55,207 bases of DNA from an uncultured Sphingomonas sp. (GCF_937859915.1 NZ_CALMAW010000007.1:55333-110539), one strand, 5' to 3'. Positions 18,035 to 27,365 are shown, numbered from the stretch's first letter. Numbers and translations: made by a program. Notes: generated by a model from the letters alone, not told the origin.

Positions 18035-18706
18035 GTGGATTCTCCTCGGGGGTCGGCGCTTTCGCGTCGTGAATTGCTTCGTACGGGTACGATCGTCACC
18101 GCGGGCCTGCTGGCCGGGCCGGCGTTCGCGCAGCTCAACACCGGGCTCCCCGGCGTCGGCCATCCCACCGCGACCGCGATGCCGGCCTCGCCGATGACGA
18201 TCCGCCCCGATCTGTTCCGTCGCGCGCTCACCGCGCTGCAGCGGCATGGCGACCGGATCCAGCAGCGCGACAAGATGGCGATCGTCGATTTCGACCTGCC
18301 CTCGTCGCAGCCGCGCTTCCACATCGTCGATCTCGCCTCGGGGCGCAGCCGCAGCCTGCTCGTCGCGCACGGCCGCGGCTCCGATCCCGAGCATACCGGC
18401 TTCCTCACCCGCTTCTCGAACGACATCGGCTCGGAGGCCTCGTCGCAGGGCACCTATCTGACCGGCGACATCTATGTCGGCGCGCACGGCCGCTCGCGCC
18501 GCCTGCTCGGTCTCGACAGCACCAACTCCAACGTCGAGCCGCGCGCGGTCGTGGTCCATGCCGCCTGGTATGTCGGCGCCGACATGATCGCGCAGCACGG
18601 CAAGCTCGGCCGCTCGGAAGGCTGTTTCGCGCTCTCCGCCTCGGATCTCGAGGACACGCTGGGCAGCCTCGGCCAGGGCCGGATGATCTACGCCGACAAG
18701 GTGTGA
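18035..18706 (+). CDS. murein L,D-transpeptidase catalytic-domain protein (YkuD_2-like)
   Basis: A 223-residue exported protein. A Tat-type signal (SRRELLRTGTIVTAGLLAGPAFA) precedes a domain of the family sometimes called wall-hydrolase or L,D-transpeptidase catalytic domain (YkuD_2). Visible features are FLTRFSNDIGSEASSQGTYL, a His in AVVVHAAWYVG, and GRSEGCFALSASD, which carries the presumed catalytic Cys in the position of SHGC. The start is placed at GTG 18035 because AAGGA lies 6 bases before it; ATG 18020 is an in-frame alternative without such a site. With the two genes upstream it makes a three-gene peptidoglycan-remodelling block on one strand. Confidence 0.88.
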   Translation: MDSPRGSALSRRELLRTGTIVTAGLLAGPAFAQLNTGLPGVGHPTATAMPASPMTIRPDLFRRALTALQRHGDRIQQRDKMAIVDFDLPSSQPRFHIVDLASGRSRSLLVAHGRGSDPEHTGFLTRFSNDIGSEASSQGTYLTGDIYVGAHGRSRRLLGLDSTNSNVEPRAVVVHAAWYVGADMIAQHGKLGRSEGCFALSASDLEDTLGSLGQGRMIYADKV

Positions 18707-18753
18707 TCGGGGGGCGGCCGCTCAAACTAATCGAACGGCGAGGCCATTTTCAT

Positions 18754-18841
18754 CCGTCATGCTGAACTCGTTTCAGCATCCCCTCTCTTCAGGGCCTTCG
18801 CCTGCGGCGAGCGGGATCCTGAAACGAGTTCAGGATGACGG
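18754..18841. repeat. TGAACTCGTTTCAG inverted repeat, copy 1
   Basis: Left arm CCGTCATGCTGAACTCGTTT and right arm CTGAAACGAGTTCAGGATGA, separated by about 35 bp. Each arm is itself a hairpin (CTGAACTCGTTTCAG). A second copy lies at 32876-32963. The outer CGTCA...TGACG frame is shared with the other palindromic family. Confidence 0.8.
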
Positions 18842-18923
18842 TTCATGGTGTAGCGAAGCATGACTCAAGCGCGTCCGTCGAGCGCCTCTTGTAAACCGCC
18901 CCGCCCCGCCCGTATCTCGTGGC

Positions 18924-20453
18924 ATGATCAACACGACACGACGCGACCTCATCGCCGCGCTGGGTGCCGTCGCCGCCCTGCCCGCCGGCCGCCTGCTCGC
19001 AGCGACCACCGGCGGGGATGGCCAGCCCTTCTCGTGGGACATGCTCAAGGCGCACGCCGCGACGCTTGCCCGCCAGCCCTACAAGGCGCCGCCCCCGCCC
19101 GCCCCCGGGGTCGACCATGTCGACTATGACGCGCTCAACGCGATCCAGTTCAAGGCGTCGGCCACCCAGCTGAAGGCGCCGAGCGGCGGCGTCCGCTTCT
19201 TCCCGATCACGCATTTCCAGCCGATCCCGGTCGAGATCTTCCTCGTCGACGGTAATGTCGCCAGGCCGTTCCGCTACAGCCCGAACCTGTTCGCCATGCC
19301 CGCCGACAGCCCGCTCGCGAAGCTCGGGCCCAATGGCGGCCTCTCCGGCTTCCGCGCGATGAACGCGGCGGGGACCAGCGACTGGCTCGCCTTCGCCGGC
19401 GCCTCCTATTTCCGCTCGTCGGGCGCGCTCGACCAATATGGCCTGTCCGCGCGCGGCCTCGCGATCGACACCGGCGGCCCCGGGCCCGAGGAATTCCCCT
19501 CCTTCACCAAATTCTGGCTGGGCCGCGGCGCCGACGGCGCGCTGCTCGTCGATGCGCTGCTCGAGGGGCCGAGCGTGGTCGGCGCCTACCGCTTCACCAA
19601 CCGCAAGACCGCCGCCGGCGTCACCCAGGACGTCGAGGCCTCGCTGCATCTGCGCAAGGATATCGCGCGGCTCGGCATCGCGCCGCTGACCAGCATGTTC
19701 TGGTACGACCAGGCCGACCGCGCCCGCGCCACCGACTGGCGCCCCGAGATCCACGATTCGGACGGGCTGCTGATCCTCAACGGCAAGGGCGAGCGGCTGT
19801 GGCGCCCGCTGTCCAATCCGCCCGGCGCCACCGCCAACAGCTTCGCCGACAAGGGGCCGAAAGGCTTCGGCCTGCTCCAGCGCGACCGCAACCACGATCA
19901 TTATCAGGACGACGGCGTCTTCTACGAGAAGCGGCCGACGCTGTGGGTCGAACCCAAGGGCGATTGGGGCGCCGGCGCCGTGACGCTGGTCGAACTCACG
20001 ACCACCGACGAGACCAACGACAATATCGTCGCGATGTGGGTGCCCGCCGCCCCCGCCAAGGCCGGCATGCATTACGACCTCGCCTACCGGCTGCGCTGGA
20101 TCGCCGACGAGCCGCTGTCGCCTGGGCCCGCGCGCGTCGTCGACATCTTCCGCGGCCAGGGCGGCCGCCCCGGCCAGCCGGTCAATGCCGCCGCGACCAA
20201 GCTGGTGATCGACTTCGCCGGCCCCGCGCTGGTCGGCCTCGGCCGGTCGAGCGGCGTCGTCCCCGATCTCGCCGTCACCCGCGGCACCGCCGACAATGTC
20301 GCTGCCTATCCCGTCGTCGGCCAGGCCGATCGCTGGCGGCTGATGGTCGACATCACCCCCGCCGGTCACGACCCCGTCGACATCCGCTGCGTGCTCCGCC
20401 GGGGCGGCGCGGCGCTGAGCGAGGTGTGCCTGACCCAGATAGCCGGCAAATGA
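18924..20453 (+). CDS. opgG: glucan biosynthesis protein OpgG/OpgD family
   Basis: A 509-residue periplasmic protein needed to make osmoregulated periplasmic glucans, where it acts on the beta-glucan backbone made by OpgH. The N-terminus TTRRDLIAALGAVAALPAGR is a twin-arginine signal, as in E. coli OpgD. The mature part has the MdoG beta-sandwich landmarks FFPITHFQPIPVEIFLVDG, ASYFRSSGALDQYGLSARGL, PEEFPSFTKFWLG and FGLLQRDRNHDHYQDDGVFY. It is full length. opgH follows on the same strand after 134 bp. OpgG and OpgD cannot be told apart with certainty here; the Tat signal favours a D-like export route. Confidence 0.94.
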   Translation: MINTTRRDLIAALGAVAALPAGRLLAATTGGDGQPFSWDMLKAHAATLARQPYKAPPPPAPGVDHVDYDALNAIQFKASATQLKAPSGGVRFFPITHFQPIPVEIFLVDGNVARPFRYSPNLFAMPADSPLAKLGPNGGLSGFRAMNAAGTSDWLAFAGASYFRSSGALDQYGLSARGLAIDTGGPGPEEFPSFTKFWLGRGADGALLVDALLEGPSVVGAYRFTNRKTAAGVTQDVEASLHLRKDIARLGIAPLTSMFWYDQADRARATDWRPEIHDSDGLLILNGKGERLWRPLSNPPGATANSFADKGPKGFGLLQRDRNHDHYQDDGVFYEKRPTLWVEPKGDWGAGAVTLVELTTTDETNDNIVAMWVPAAPAKAGMHYDLAYRLRWIADEPLSPGPARVVDIFRGQGGRPGQPVNAAATKLVIDFAGPALVGLGRSSGVVPDLAVTRGTADNVAAYPVVGQADRWRLMVDITPAGHDPVDIRCVLRRGGAALSEVCLTQIAGK

Positions 20454-20587
20454 CGATCGCGCGTTCATCCGGCCAAGGAACCGGACGAACGCCATCGGGT
20501 TGTGATAAGGTTCAGCGCGGCGCAGACCGGCGACGATGGGAATGATGCCGGGCTTGGCGACCCGCTCTATGACATGAGGGTTCGAGA

Positions 20588-22510
20588 TTGACCGACGACA
20601 TCCGCGGCGCGACGGGTGCGGCCACCCCGGGACCGTGGACCCCGCACGCGCCCGACGACATGCCGCGCGAAACGCCGACGTCGATGCCGGTCCAGGCGCT
20701 CGACCACGCCCCCGACGCGCCGCCGCCGCCGCGCACCTCGCCGCCGGGGATGACCGAGCGCCGGCTGCTGCTCGTGCTCGGCACGCTGGTGATCGGCACC
20801 TTCGGTGCGGGCGAGATCACGCGCAGCCTGTCGAGCGACGGGATCTCGGGCAGCGACGTCGTGCTGATGCTGCTGTTCTTCGCGCTGTTCGCCTGGATCG
20901 CCTTCGGCTTCCTCAACGCCTTCGCGGGCTTCCTGCTGCTCGTCTCGGGCCGCTCGGTGCCGACGCCCGCCGCCGCGCCCCAGGCGCTGCCGACCGGGCG
21001 CACCGCGATCCTGCTGCCGGTGCACAATGAGGAGGTCGAGCCCGTGTTCGCGCGGCTGCGCGCGATGGCGCGGTCGGTCGCGGCGGCGGGCGGGTCGCAA
21101 TTGTTCGAGATCTTCGTGCTCAGCGACAGCCGGCCCGAGCGCGAGGCGGCCGAGCACCGCGCCTTCCGCCGGCTGCGGGGGTTGAGCCCGCTGCCGATCT
21201 GGTATCGCCGCCGCACGGTCAACGAGGGCCGCAAACCCGGCAACATCGCCGACTGGGTGCGGCGCCACGGCGGCGGCTATGACTATATGCTGGTGCTCGA
21301 CGCCGACAGCCTGATGAGCGGCGCCGCGGTGATGCGGCTGGCGGCGGCGATGGACCGCCACCCGCAGGTCGCGCTGCTCCAGACCATCCCGATGGTGATC
21401 GGCGGCGAGACGCTGTTCGCGCGCTGGCAGCAGTTCGCGGCGCGGCTCTACGGCCCGGTCTTCTCCGCCGGGCTGCTCTGGTGGTCGGGTGCCGAATCGA
21501 GCTTCTGGGGCCACAATGCGATCATCCGCGTCGCCGCCTTCGCCGAATCCTGCGGCCTGCCCAAGCTCTCCGGCCCGGAGCCCTTCGGCGGCCATGTCAT
21601 GAGCCACGACATGTACGAGGCGGGGCTGCTGCGCCGGCGCGGCTGGGCGTGCCACATGGTCGCGATGCAGGACGGCACCTATGAGGAATATCCGCCCACC
21701 TTCGTCGAGCATGCCGCGCGCGACCGGCGCTGGTGCCAGGGCAATCTCCAGCATCTGCGCGTGCTCGATACCGCAGGGCTGCACTGGGTCAGCCGGCTGC
21801 AGCTGCTGATGGGGGCGTCCGCCTATCTCACCTCGCCGCTGTGGCTGATGCTGCTGGCGGCGAGCGCGATCGTTGCGGTCCATTCGCAGGGCGAGATCCA
21901 GATCATCGCGCCTTCGGGCTGGCTGCTCGGGCTGACGCTGGTGCTGCTGTTCGCGCCCAAATTCATGGCGCTGGGCTGGATGCTCGCCGATCCGATGCGG
22001 CGCGGCGGCTTCGGCGGCGGCTGGGCGCTGATCAAGAGCGTCGGGCTCGACATCCCGCTCGGCGTGCTGGTCGCGCCGATGATGATGCTGACCCAGACGC
22101 TCGCGGTGATCGACATCCTGCGCGGCCGCCCGAGCGGCTGGGCGGCGCAGAACCGCGTCTCGGACGGCATCGCGCTGTCGGATGCCGCGCGCCACTATCG
22201 CTGGCATCTGATCGTCGGCGGCGCGATGGCGGCCGCGGCGCTGCTCGGGCTGCAGGCGGCGGTGTGGATGGCGCCGATCTTCGCGGGGCTGCTCGCCGCG
22301 CCCCTGCTGGTCACCTGGACGTCGCGGGCCTCGCTGGGCCAGGCGTCCGCCCGCCACGGCCTGTTCCTGATCCCCGAGGAGCGGCGCCCCAACCCGCTGA
22401 TCCGCGACGCCCAGCCGGGCGCCGAGGATCGCAGTGAACCGACCCCGCCGACCGACGAACCCCGCTGGCCGGCCCTCCGCACGATGCTGCCGCGACGGCA
22501 ACCGTCGTGA
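20588..22510 (+). CDS. opgH: glucans biosynthesis glucosyltransferase OpgH (MdoH)
   Basis: A 640-residue inner-membrane GT2 glycosyltransferase that polymerises UDP-glucose into the linear beta-1,2-glucan backbone and passes it to the periplasm. Two membrane helices near residues 58-125 precede the cytosolic GT2 domain (TAILLPVHNEEVEPVFARL). The catalytic Asp motif is LVLDADSLMSG, the acceptor-side motif is in SHDMYEAGLLRRRGW, and RRWCQGNLQH is the QxxRW-type motif. Four or more C-terminal helices follow. The start is TTG 20588 with GAGGG at a suitable distance; an ATG about 50 residues downstream would remove only a Pro/Ala-rich tail. Confidence 0.95.
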   Translation: MTDDIRGATGAATPGPWTPHAPDDMPRETPTSMPVQALDHAPDAPPPPRTSPPGMTERRLLLVLGTLVIGTFGAGEITRSLSSDGISGSDVVLMLLFFALFAWIAFGFLNAFAGFLLLVSGRSVPTPAAAPQALPTGRTAILLPVHNEEVEPVFARLRAMARSVAAAGGSQLFEIFVLSDSRPEREAAEHRAFRRLRGLSPLPIWYRRRTVNEGRKPGNIADWVRRHGGGYDYMLVLDADSLMSGAAVMRLAAAMDRHPQVALLQTIPMVIGGETLFARWQQFAARLYGPVFSAGLLWWSGAESSFWGHNAIIRVAAFAESCGLPKLSGPEPFGGHVMSHDMYEAGLLRRRGWACHMVAMQDGTYEEYPPTFVEHAARDRRWCQGNLQHLRVLDTAGLHWVSRLQLLMGASAYLTSPLWLMLLAASAIVAVHSQGEIQIIAPSGWLLGLTLVLLFAPKFMALGWMLADPMRRGGFGGGWALIKSVGLDIPLGVLVAPMMMLTQTLAVIDILRGRPSGWAAQNRVSDGIALSDAARHYRWHLIVGGAMAAAALLGLQAAVWMAPIFAGLLAAPLLVTWTSRASLGQASARHGLFLIPEERRPNPLIRDAQPGAEDRSEPTPPTDEPRWPALRTMLPRRQPS

Positions 22511-22514
22511 CCTG

Positions 22515-22545
22515 ATCCTCCCCGAGCTCGCTCGGAGAGGATTTT
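22515..22545 (+). terminator. hairpin plus TTTT after opgH
   Basis: ATCCTCCCCGAG (22515-22526) pairs with CTCGGAGAGGAT (22531-22542) with one mismatch around the loop CTCG, and TTTT follows. It starts five bases after the opgH stop and precedes the OPT transporter gene, so it probably ends the opgGH transcript. Related GATCCTCCCC...GGGGAGGAT palindromes occur at about 2238-2268 and 5193-5230. Confidence 0.6.
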
Positions 22546-22611
22546 CGCGCTGCACTCGCCATGCCCTCCCGCGCGATGTAACGCTCGTCCCTCAAACGAA
22601 CGAGGACAGAT

Positions 22612-24564
22612 ATGCGGCGCACCACCACCGAGAACGAGCTGACCTTCGGCGCGCTCGCCCTCGGCGTGCTGCTCACCCTGTTGTTCACCGCCGCCAACGT
22701 CTTCCTGGGGCTGCGCGTCGGGCTCACCTTCGCGACCTCGATCCCCGCCGCGGTGATCTCGATGGCGGTGCTCAAGGCGCTCGGCCAGGCCGGCATCCTG
22801 CGCAACAACATCGTCCAGACCGTCGCCTCGGCGGCGGGCACGCTCGCCTCGATCATCTTCGTGCTGCCCGGGCTGGTGATGGTCGGCTGGTGGGCCGACT
22901 TCCCCTTCTGGCAGAGCTTCCTGATCTGCGCGACCGGCGGGCTGCTCGGGGTGATGTTCTCGATTCCCTTGCGCCGCGCGCTGGTCACCGGATCGGACCT
23001 GCCCTTCCCGGAAGGCTGCGCCGCCGCCGAGGTGCTCAAGGTCGGCAGCGCCGAGGCGGGCGGCAGCGGCGTCGAGGAAAGCCGCTCCGGCCTTTCCGCC
23101 TTGCTGTTCGGCAGCGTCGTCTCGGCGGGCTTCGGGCTGCTCGCGGCGATGCGGCTCGTCGCCGAGGAGGCCGGCGGCTGGTTCCGCGTCGGCCCGACCG
23201 CCACCGGCATGAGCTTCAGCCTGTCCTTTGCGCTGATCGGGGTCGGCCATCTCGTCGGTCTGTCGGTCGGCATCGCGATGCTGTTCGGGCTGATCCTGGG
23301 CTTCGGCGTCGCGACCCCGCTGCTCGTCTTCCTCCATCACGGCCCGGTCGACGTGCTCACCGCCGCGCCCGACATCTGGAAGCATGAGGTGCGCTTCATC
23401 GGCGCAGGCGTGATCGGCGCCGCCGCGCTGTGGACGCTCGGCAAGCTGATCGTGCCGATCGCCCGGGGGCTTACCGATGCGGCCGCCTCGTCGCGCGCGC
23501 GCAAAATTCCGGGCGGCGCGATCCTGCCCGTCGAGGAGCGCGACATGCCGGTCGCGATCGTCGGCGCGATCTGCGGCGCGCTGATCATCCCGATCGCCTG
23601 GCTGCTCGGCCATTTCGCGAGCGTCGGCCCGCTCGCCGGCATCGCGCTGCCGCTGGCGATCGGCGGCACGCTGTTCGTCTATGTTGCCGGAATCATCACC
23701 GCCTCGGTATGCGGCTATATGGCGGGGCTGGTCGGCTCGTCGAACAGCCCGGTGTCGGGGGTCGGAATCCTCGCGATCCTGGCGGCGGCGCTGCTGCTCG
23801 CCCTGTTCGTCGGACCCACGGCGGCGACCGCGCCGCATCTCGTCGCCTTCGCGCTGTTCGCGACCGCGATCGTTTTCTCCGCCGCGACGATCGCCAATGA
23901 CAATCTGCAGGACCTCAAGACCGGCCAGCTGATCGGCGCGACGCCGTGGAAGCAGCAGGTCGCGCTGATGGTCGGCGTCGTCGCGGGCGCGCTGACCATT
24001 CCGCCGGTGCTCAACCTGCTCGGCCACGCTTACGGCTTTGGAGAACCCTCGCTCGCGCACCCCAATCCACTGCCGGCTCCGCAGGCGCTGCTGATCAGCG
24101 CGCTCGCCGAGGGCGTGCTGGCGCATGACCTCGACTGGAGCCTGATCGGCATCGGCGTCGCGATCGGCGCGGCACTGATCGCGCTCGACGGCTGGCTCGG
24201 GCGGACGGGCCGGATGCGGCTGCCCGCACTCGGCGTCGGCATGGCGATCTATTTGCCGATGTCGCTGACGCTGCCGATGGTGGTCGGCGCGCTCGTCGGC
24301 CACGCCTGGGAGCGCCGCAACGTCGACGAGGCGACGCGCCGGATCGGGGTGCTGATGGCCTCGGGGCTGATCGTCGGCGAGAGCCTGTTCGGCGTCGTCC
24401 ACGCGATCCCGATCTCGATCACCGGGCTGCCCAAGCCGCTCGCGGTGGTCGGCGACGATTTCGCGCTCGCGGCGACGGTCGGCGGGTCGCTGCTGTTCGC
24501 GGTGCTGGTGGCGCTGACCTATCGCCGCGCGACGACCTTGGGGGCGCGGATAAGCGGTAAGTAA
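22612..24564 (+). CDS. OPT family oligopeptide transporter
   Basis: A 650-residue inner-membrane transporter with about 14 hydrophobic spans, of the OPT/YSL superfamily, whose members take up oligopeptides or metal chelates. Features are ELTFGALALGVLLTLLFTAA with FLGLRVGLTFATSIPAAVIS at the N-terminus, the conserved NNIVQTVASAAGTLAS, and GSDLPFPEGCAAAEVLKVG. Near the middle are AGLVGSSNSPVSGVGI and a second-half DNLQDLKTGQLIGATPWKQQ, both typical of the bacterial OPT group. The ATG is preceded by GAGGACAGAT. It is monocistronic as seen here. The substrate is unknown; glutathione or short peptides are possibilities for bacterial members. Confidence 0.93.
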   Translation: MRRTTTENELTFGALALGVLLTLLFTAANVFLGLRVGLTFATSIPAAVISMAVLKALGQAGILRNNIVQTVASAAGTLASIIFVLPGLVMVGWWADFPFWQSFLICATGGLLGVMFSIPLRRALVTGSDLPFPEGCAAAEVLKVGSAEAGGSGVEESRSGLSALLFGSVVSAGFGLLAAMRLVAEEAGGWFRVGPTATGMSFSLSFALIGVGHLVGLSVGIAMLFGLILGFGVATPLLVFLHHGPVDVLTAAPDIWKHEVRFIGAGVIGAAALWTLGKLIVPIARGLTDAAASSRARKIPGGAILPVEERDMPVAIVGAICGALIIPIAWLLGHFASVGPLAGIALPLAIGGTLFVYVAGIITASVCGYMAGLVGSSNSPVSGVGILAILAAALLLALFVGPTAATAPHLVAFALFATAIVFSAATIANDNLQDLKTGQLIGATPWKQQVALMVGVVAGALTIPPVLNLLGHAYGFGEPSLAHPNPLPAPQALLISALAEGVLAHDLDWSLIGIGVAIGAALIALDGWLGRTGRMRLPALGVGMAIYLPMSLTLPMVVGALVGHAWERRNVDEATRRIGVLMASGLIVGESLFGVVHAIPISITGLPKPLAVVGDDFALAATVGGSLLFAVLVALTYRRATTLGARISGK

Positions 24565-24566
24565 CG

Positions 24567-24650
24567 CGTCATGCCGGACCCGATCCGGCATCTAGAGCCA
24601 CAAGCGGGAACGCGTGAAGCCCTGGATCCCGGGTCGAGCCCGGGATGACG
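24567..24650. repeat. paired palindromes (REPIN-like) between two convergent genes
   Basis: Left unit CGTCATGCCGGACCCGATCC and right unit TCCCGGGTCGAGCCCGGGAT, inverted. It fills the whole convergent gap between the OPT transporter stop and the glutathione peroxidase stop. Confidence 0.7.
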
Positions 24651-24657
24651 GATGCGT

Positions 24658-25137
24658 CTACAGCAGCGCCTCGATCGCCGGGACGAGCGTCTCGGGCTTG
24701 GCGGTCGGCGCGTAGCGGGAGACGACCTTGCCGCTCCGGTCGACCAGGAATTTGGTGAAATTCCACTTGATCCGCTCGCTGCCGAGCAGCCCCTTCGCCT
24801 CGTGCTTGAGATAGGCGTAGAGCGGGTGCGCGGCGGGGCCGTTGACCTCGATCTTGGCGAACAGCGGAAAGCCGACGCTGTAGGTCAGCGAACAGAAATT
24901 GGCGATCTCGGCGGCGTCGCCCGGCTCCTGCGCACCGAACTGGTTGCAGGGAAAGCCGAGCACCGCCAGGCCGCGCGTCGAAAACCGCTCGTGCAGCGAC
25001 TCGAGCCCGTCATATTGCGGGGTGAAGCCGCATTTGCTCGCGGTGTTGACGATCAGCAGCACCTGTCCGCGATAGTCGGCGAGCGGCTTGGTCTCGCCCG
25101 CGATCGTCTCGGCCGAGAAGTCATAGATGCTCGCCAT
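24658..25137 (-). CDS. glutathione peroxidase family protein
   Basis: A 159-residue thiol peroxidase of the GPx family that reduces hydrogen peroxide or lipid hydroperoxides; bacterial cysteine forms often use thioredoxin. The peroxidatic Cys36 lies in NTASKCGFTPQYDGLE, the position of selenocysteine in animal enzymes. The other tetrad positions are the Gln in GFPCNQFGAQEPGD and the Trp/Asn in IKWNFTKFLVDRSG. The Cys in FPCNQ is a family-conserved residue that may resolve. It starts 9 bp after the DUF6134 gene and is probably co-transcribed with it. No signal peptide is present, so it is cytosolic. Confidence 0.96.
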   Translation of the reverse strand: MASIYDFSAETIAGETKPLADYRGQVLLIVNTASKCGFTPQYDGLESLHERFSTRGLAVLGFPCNQFGAQEPGDAAEIANFCSLTYSVGFPLFAKIEVNGPAAHPLYAYLKHEAKGLLGSERIKWNFTKFLVDRSGKVVSRYAPTAKPETLVPAIEALL

Positions 25138-25146
25138 GCGCGTCCC

Positions 25147-25797
25147 CTATTGGCGCTGGTAGCGGATCGTCGAGCCGTCCATCACCTTGAAGCTCAGCCC
25201 CGCCCAGCTCTGCCGCGCGTCGTACCACAGGTCGGTCTGGACGTCGCCGGTCAGCGCGAAATGGTTGGCGCGGATCTGGGTGCCCGCGGCGGTCGGGATC
25301 AAGTTGCTGCCGATCGCCGCGATCTTCGGGTGCATCAGCCGCCCGTCCTGGACGTTGATGAACGGCCCGTCGAGCTCGCGGCGGTTCCAGTGCGTCGCGG
25401 GCAGCGCGTTGGCGGGCGCCGTGTAGCGCGGCGCCTTGGTCCCCTCGACGACCAGCCCGCTCGCGTCGCGGCGCGCGGTGACGCGCTGCGGCGTGCCATT
25501 GTCGCTCGAGACCGCCTGGAGGCCGACGAGCTGATCGCCGACCCAGCTTTCGGTGGCGTGATGGGCAAAGCGATACAAGGTAATGAAGCCGATCTTGACC
25601 ATCAGGTCGATCGCGATGCGCACGGTCAGCGCGTCGCCGCTGCGCTCGAAGGCAAGCGTGTGGGTGCCGAGCTTGGCGCCCTTGCGGACGATGTCGAAGC
25701 CGAGCCGGTCGCCGGGCACCGGAAGCCCCGCCCGAGACAGTGCGGGCATCGCCGCCAGCATCGCGCCACCGAGCAGCAGCTCGCGTCGTTCGATCAT
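25147..25797 (-). CDS. DUF6134-like exported protein
   Basis: A 216-residue protein. The start is ATG 25797 with GAAGGG six bases upstream; two other in-frame ATG codons lie further upstream without a better site. The N-terminus ERRELLLGGAMLAAMPALSRA looks like an export signal with a twin-Arg. The mature domain is beta-rich: LGFDIVRKGAKLGTHTLAFE and LTVRIAIDLMVKIGFITLYR, with WNRRELDGPFINVQDGR near the middle. This pattern fits the DUF6134 family of sphingomonads and other proteobacteria, whose members have no assigned function. The tight linkage to glutathione peroxidase suggests a shared stress or envelope role, but nothing in the sequence shows this directly. Confidence 0.8.
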   Translation of the reverse strand: MIERRELLLGGAMLAAMPALSRAGLPVPGDRLGFDIVRKGAKLGTHTLAFERSGDALTVRIAIDLMVKIGFITLYRFAHHATESWVGDQLVGLQAVSSDNGTPQRVTARRDASGLVVEGTKAPRYTAPANALPATHWNRRELDGPFINVQDGRLMHPKIAAIGSNLIPTAAGTQIRANHFALTGDVQTDLWYDARQSWAGLSFKVMDGSTIRYQRQ

Positions 25798-26046
25798 GCG
25801 CATCCCTTCGCCAAGTTTGGGACGACTGATCGTGCCCGGCCCGTATCGATTCGCCCTTCGCAATAGCAGCAATGGCGCCCGCGCCAGCTTCGAAAGTGAC
25901 TGGCGCCGCCTAGCGATTGGTCATGGTGCCCGCCGACCCTCGCCGCATTGAAAAGCCGTGTCGCATCCGTTAGAGGGGCCGCTACGCCCCGGCCGCGTCG
26001 AAACACGCGTCGGGGCTTATGTCTTTTGGGCCGTCAGGAACCGCGC

Positions 26047-26826
26047 ATGGCACGTCGCCGCCAGATCTACGAAGGCAAGGCCAAGATCCTCTACGAGGGC
26101 CCCGAACCCGGCACGCTCATCCAATATTTCAAGGACGACGCGACCGCGTTCAACGCCCAGAAGAAGGGCACGATCAGCGGCAAGGGCGTGCTCAACAACC
26201 GCATCTCCGAGCATGTCTTCACGATGCTCGGCAATATCGGCGTGCCGACCCACTTCATACGGCGTCTCAACATGCGCGAGCAGCTGATCCGCCAGGTCGA
26301 GATCATCCCGATCGAGATCGTGGTGCGCAACGTCGTCGCGGGCAGCCTCGCCAAGCGCCTCGGCATCGAGGAGGGCACGCAGCTGCCCCGCACAATCATC
26401 GAATATTATTACAAGGACGATGCGCTCGGCGACCCGATGGTCACCGACGAGCATATCGCCTGCTTCGGCTGGGCGAGCCAGGAGGAGATGCACGACATCT
26501 CCGACATGGCGATCCGCGTGAACGACTTTCTGACCGGGCTGTTCGCGGGGATCAACATCCGGCTGGTCGACTTCAAGCTCGAGTTCGGCCGCCTGTGGGA
26601 GAATGATTTCGCGCGCGTGATCCTCGCCGACGAGATCAGCCCCGACGGCTGCCGGCTGTGGGACATGGCCACCAACGAGAAGCTCGACAAGGATCGTTTC
26701 CGCCAGGATCTCGGCGGCGAGGTCGAAGCCTATCAGGAGGTCGCGCGCCGGCTGGGGCTGCTTCCCGAAGGCGCCGAGACCTCGGTGCTCGACATGGAAA
26801 GCCACCGCAAGAAGCGCGGCAAGTAA
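26047..26826 (+). CDS. purC: phosphoribosylaminoimidazole-succinocarboxamide synthase (SAICAR synthase)
   Basis: A 259-residue enzyme of de novo purine synthesis that joins CAIR with aspartate using ATP. The start [20 protein letters not shown] is the standard PurC N-terminus; the in-frame ATG upstream (25948) is not needed. Key stretches are [20 protein letters not shown], the [15 protein letters not shown] substrate-binding region, and [15 protein letters not shown] near the end. In many alphaproteobacteria purC is directly followed by purS and purQ. Here they are separated by a palindrome-rich gap and an acyltransferase gene. Confidence 0.97.
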   Translation: MARRRQIYEGKAKILYEGPEPGTLIQYFKDDATAFNAQKKGTISGKGVLNNRISEHVFTMLGNIGVPTHFIRRLNMREQLIRQVEIIPIEIVVRNVVAGSLAKRLGIEEGTQLPRTIIEYYYKDDALGDPMVTDEHIACFGWASQEEMHDISDMAIRVNDFLTGLFAGINIRLVDFKLEFGRLWENDFARVILADEISPDGCRLWDMATNEKLDKDRFRQDLGGEVEAYQEVARRLGLLPEGAETSVLDMESHRKKRGK

Positions 26827-26931
26827 GGCCACGTCCGCCATCCTGACGAAGGCCAGGATCTGACGCGCTACGCCTGTCTGCCAGACAGTATCGACATTCA
26901 GCGTAAGGCATCGGTTCGTCCATCATCGTGG

Positions 26932-27082
26932 CCGTCGTCCCGACGGAAGTCGGGATCCATGGACACGGCCTGTTCGCAACCGGGCCCGACATTGGCGTGG
27001 CGGCACTGCCGCCCGACAATGACGAATCCTCGGAATATCGACGTGTCGCCGTCCATGGGTCCCGGCTTTCGCCGGGACGACG
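26932..27082. repeat. paired palindromes (REPIN-like) in the purC-acyltransferase gap, first
   Basis: Left unit CCGTCGTCCCGACGGAAGTC and right unit TCCCGGCTTTCGCCGGGACG in inverse orientation, with CCATGGACACGG and CCGTCCATGG on the inner sides. The inner flanks also mirror each other. Confidence 0.75.
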
Positions 27083-27176
27083 AAGACATCCGAATGTCGA
27101 TCCATGCCAGCGCGGCGTCTCTGCATCCTGAACCAAGGCCAGGATGACGACGGCCGCGAGGCTTGCCCTACCCCCG

Positions 27177-27290
27177 CCGTCATTCCTGCGAAGGCGAGAA
27201 TCCATAGACGCGGCGCCGGACGAGCGAACGCCGCGTCTATGGATCCCGGACCGAGCCCGTCCTGAGCCTGTCGAAGGGTCCGGGATGACG
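27177..27290. repeat. paired palindromes (REPIN-like) in the purC-acyltransferase gap, second
   Basis: Left unit CCGTCATTCCTGCGAAGGCG and right unit ending GTCCGGGATGACG. The inner flanks CCATAGACGCGGCG and CGCGTCTATGG mirror each other. The right unit carries an inserted CCTGAGCCTGTCGAAGGG, itself a well-known short repeat sequence in proteobacteria. Confidence 0.75.
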
Positions 27291-27365
27291 AAGAGAAGTG
27301 GCCGACCCGAACAGCTTACGCATCCTTCATGCACCCCTCGCCTTCGTCGGGCGTTGCCTGACCGA

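Larger units (their letters stand above)
26827..27365. other. 539-bp palindrome-rich gap between purC and the acyltransferase gene
   Basis: No gene is supported here. The stretch holds two complete REPIN-like pairs (26932-27082 and 27177-27290). It also contains single stray units near 26840-26862 (CATCCTGACGAAGGCCAGGA) and 27123-27147. It is the densest cluster of these palindromes in the window. Short open frames across it are made only of repeat sequence. Confidence 0.75.

Noticed and set aside
24658..25137. Selenoprotein glutathione peroxidase
   Set aside because: The active-site codon encodes Cys, not an in-frame TGA.
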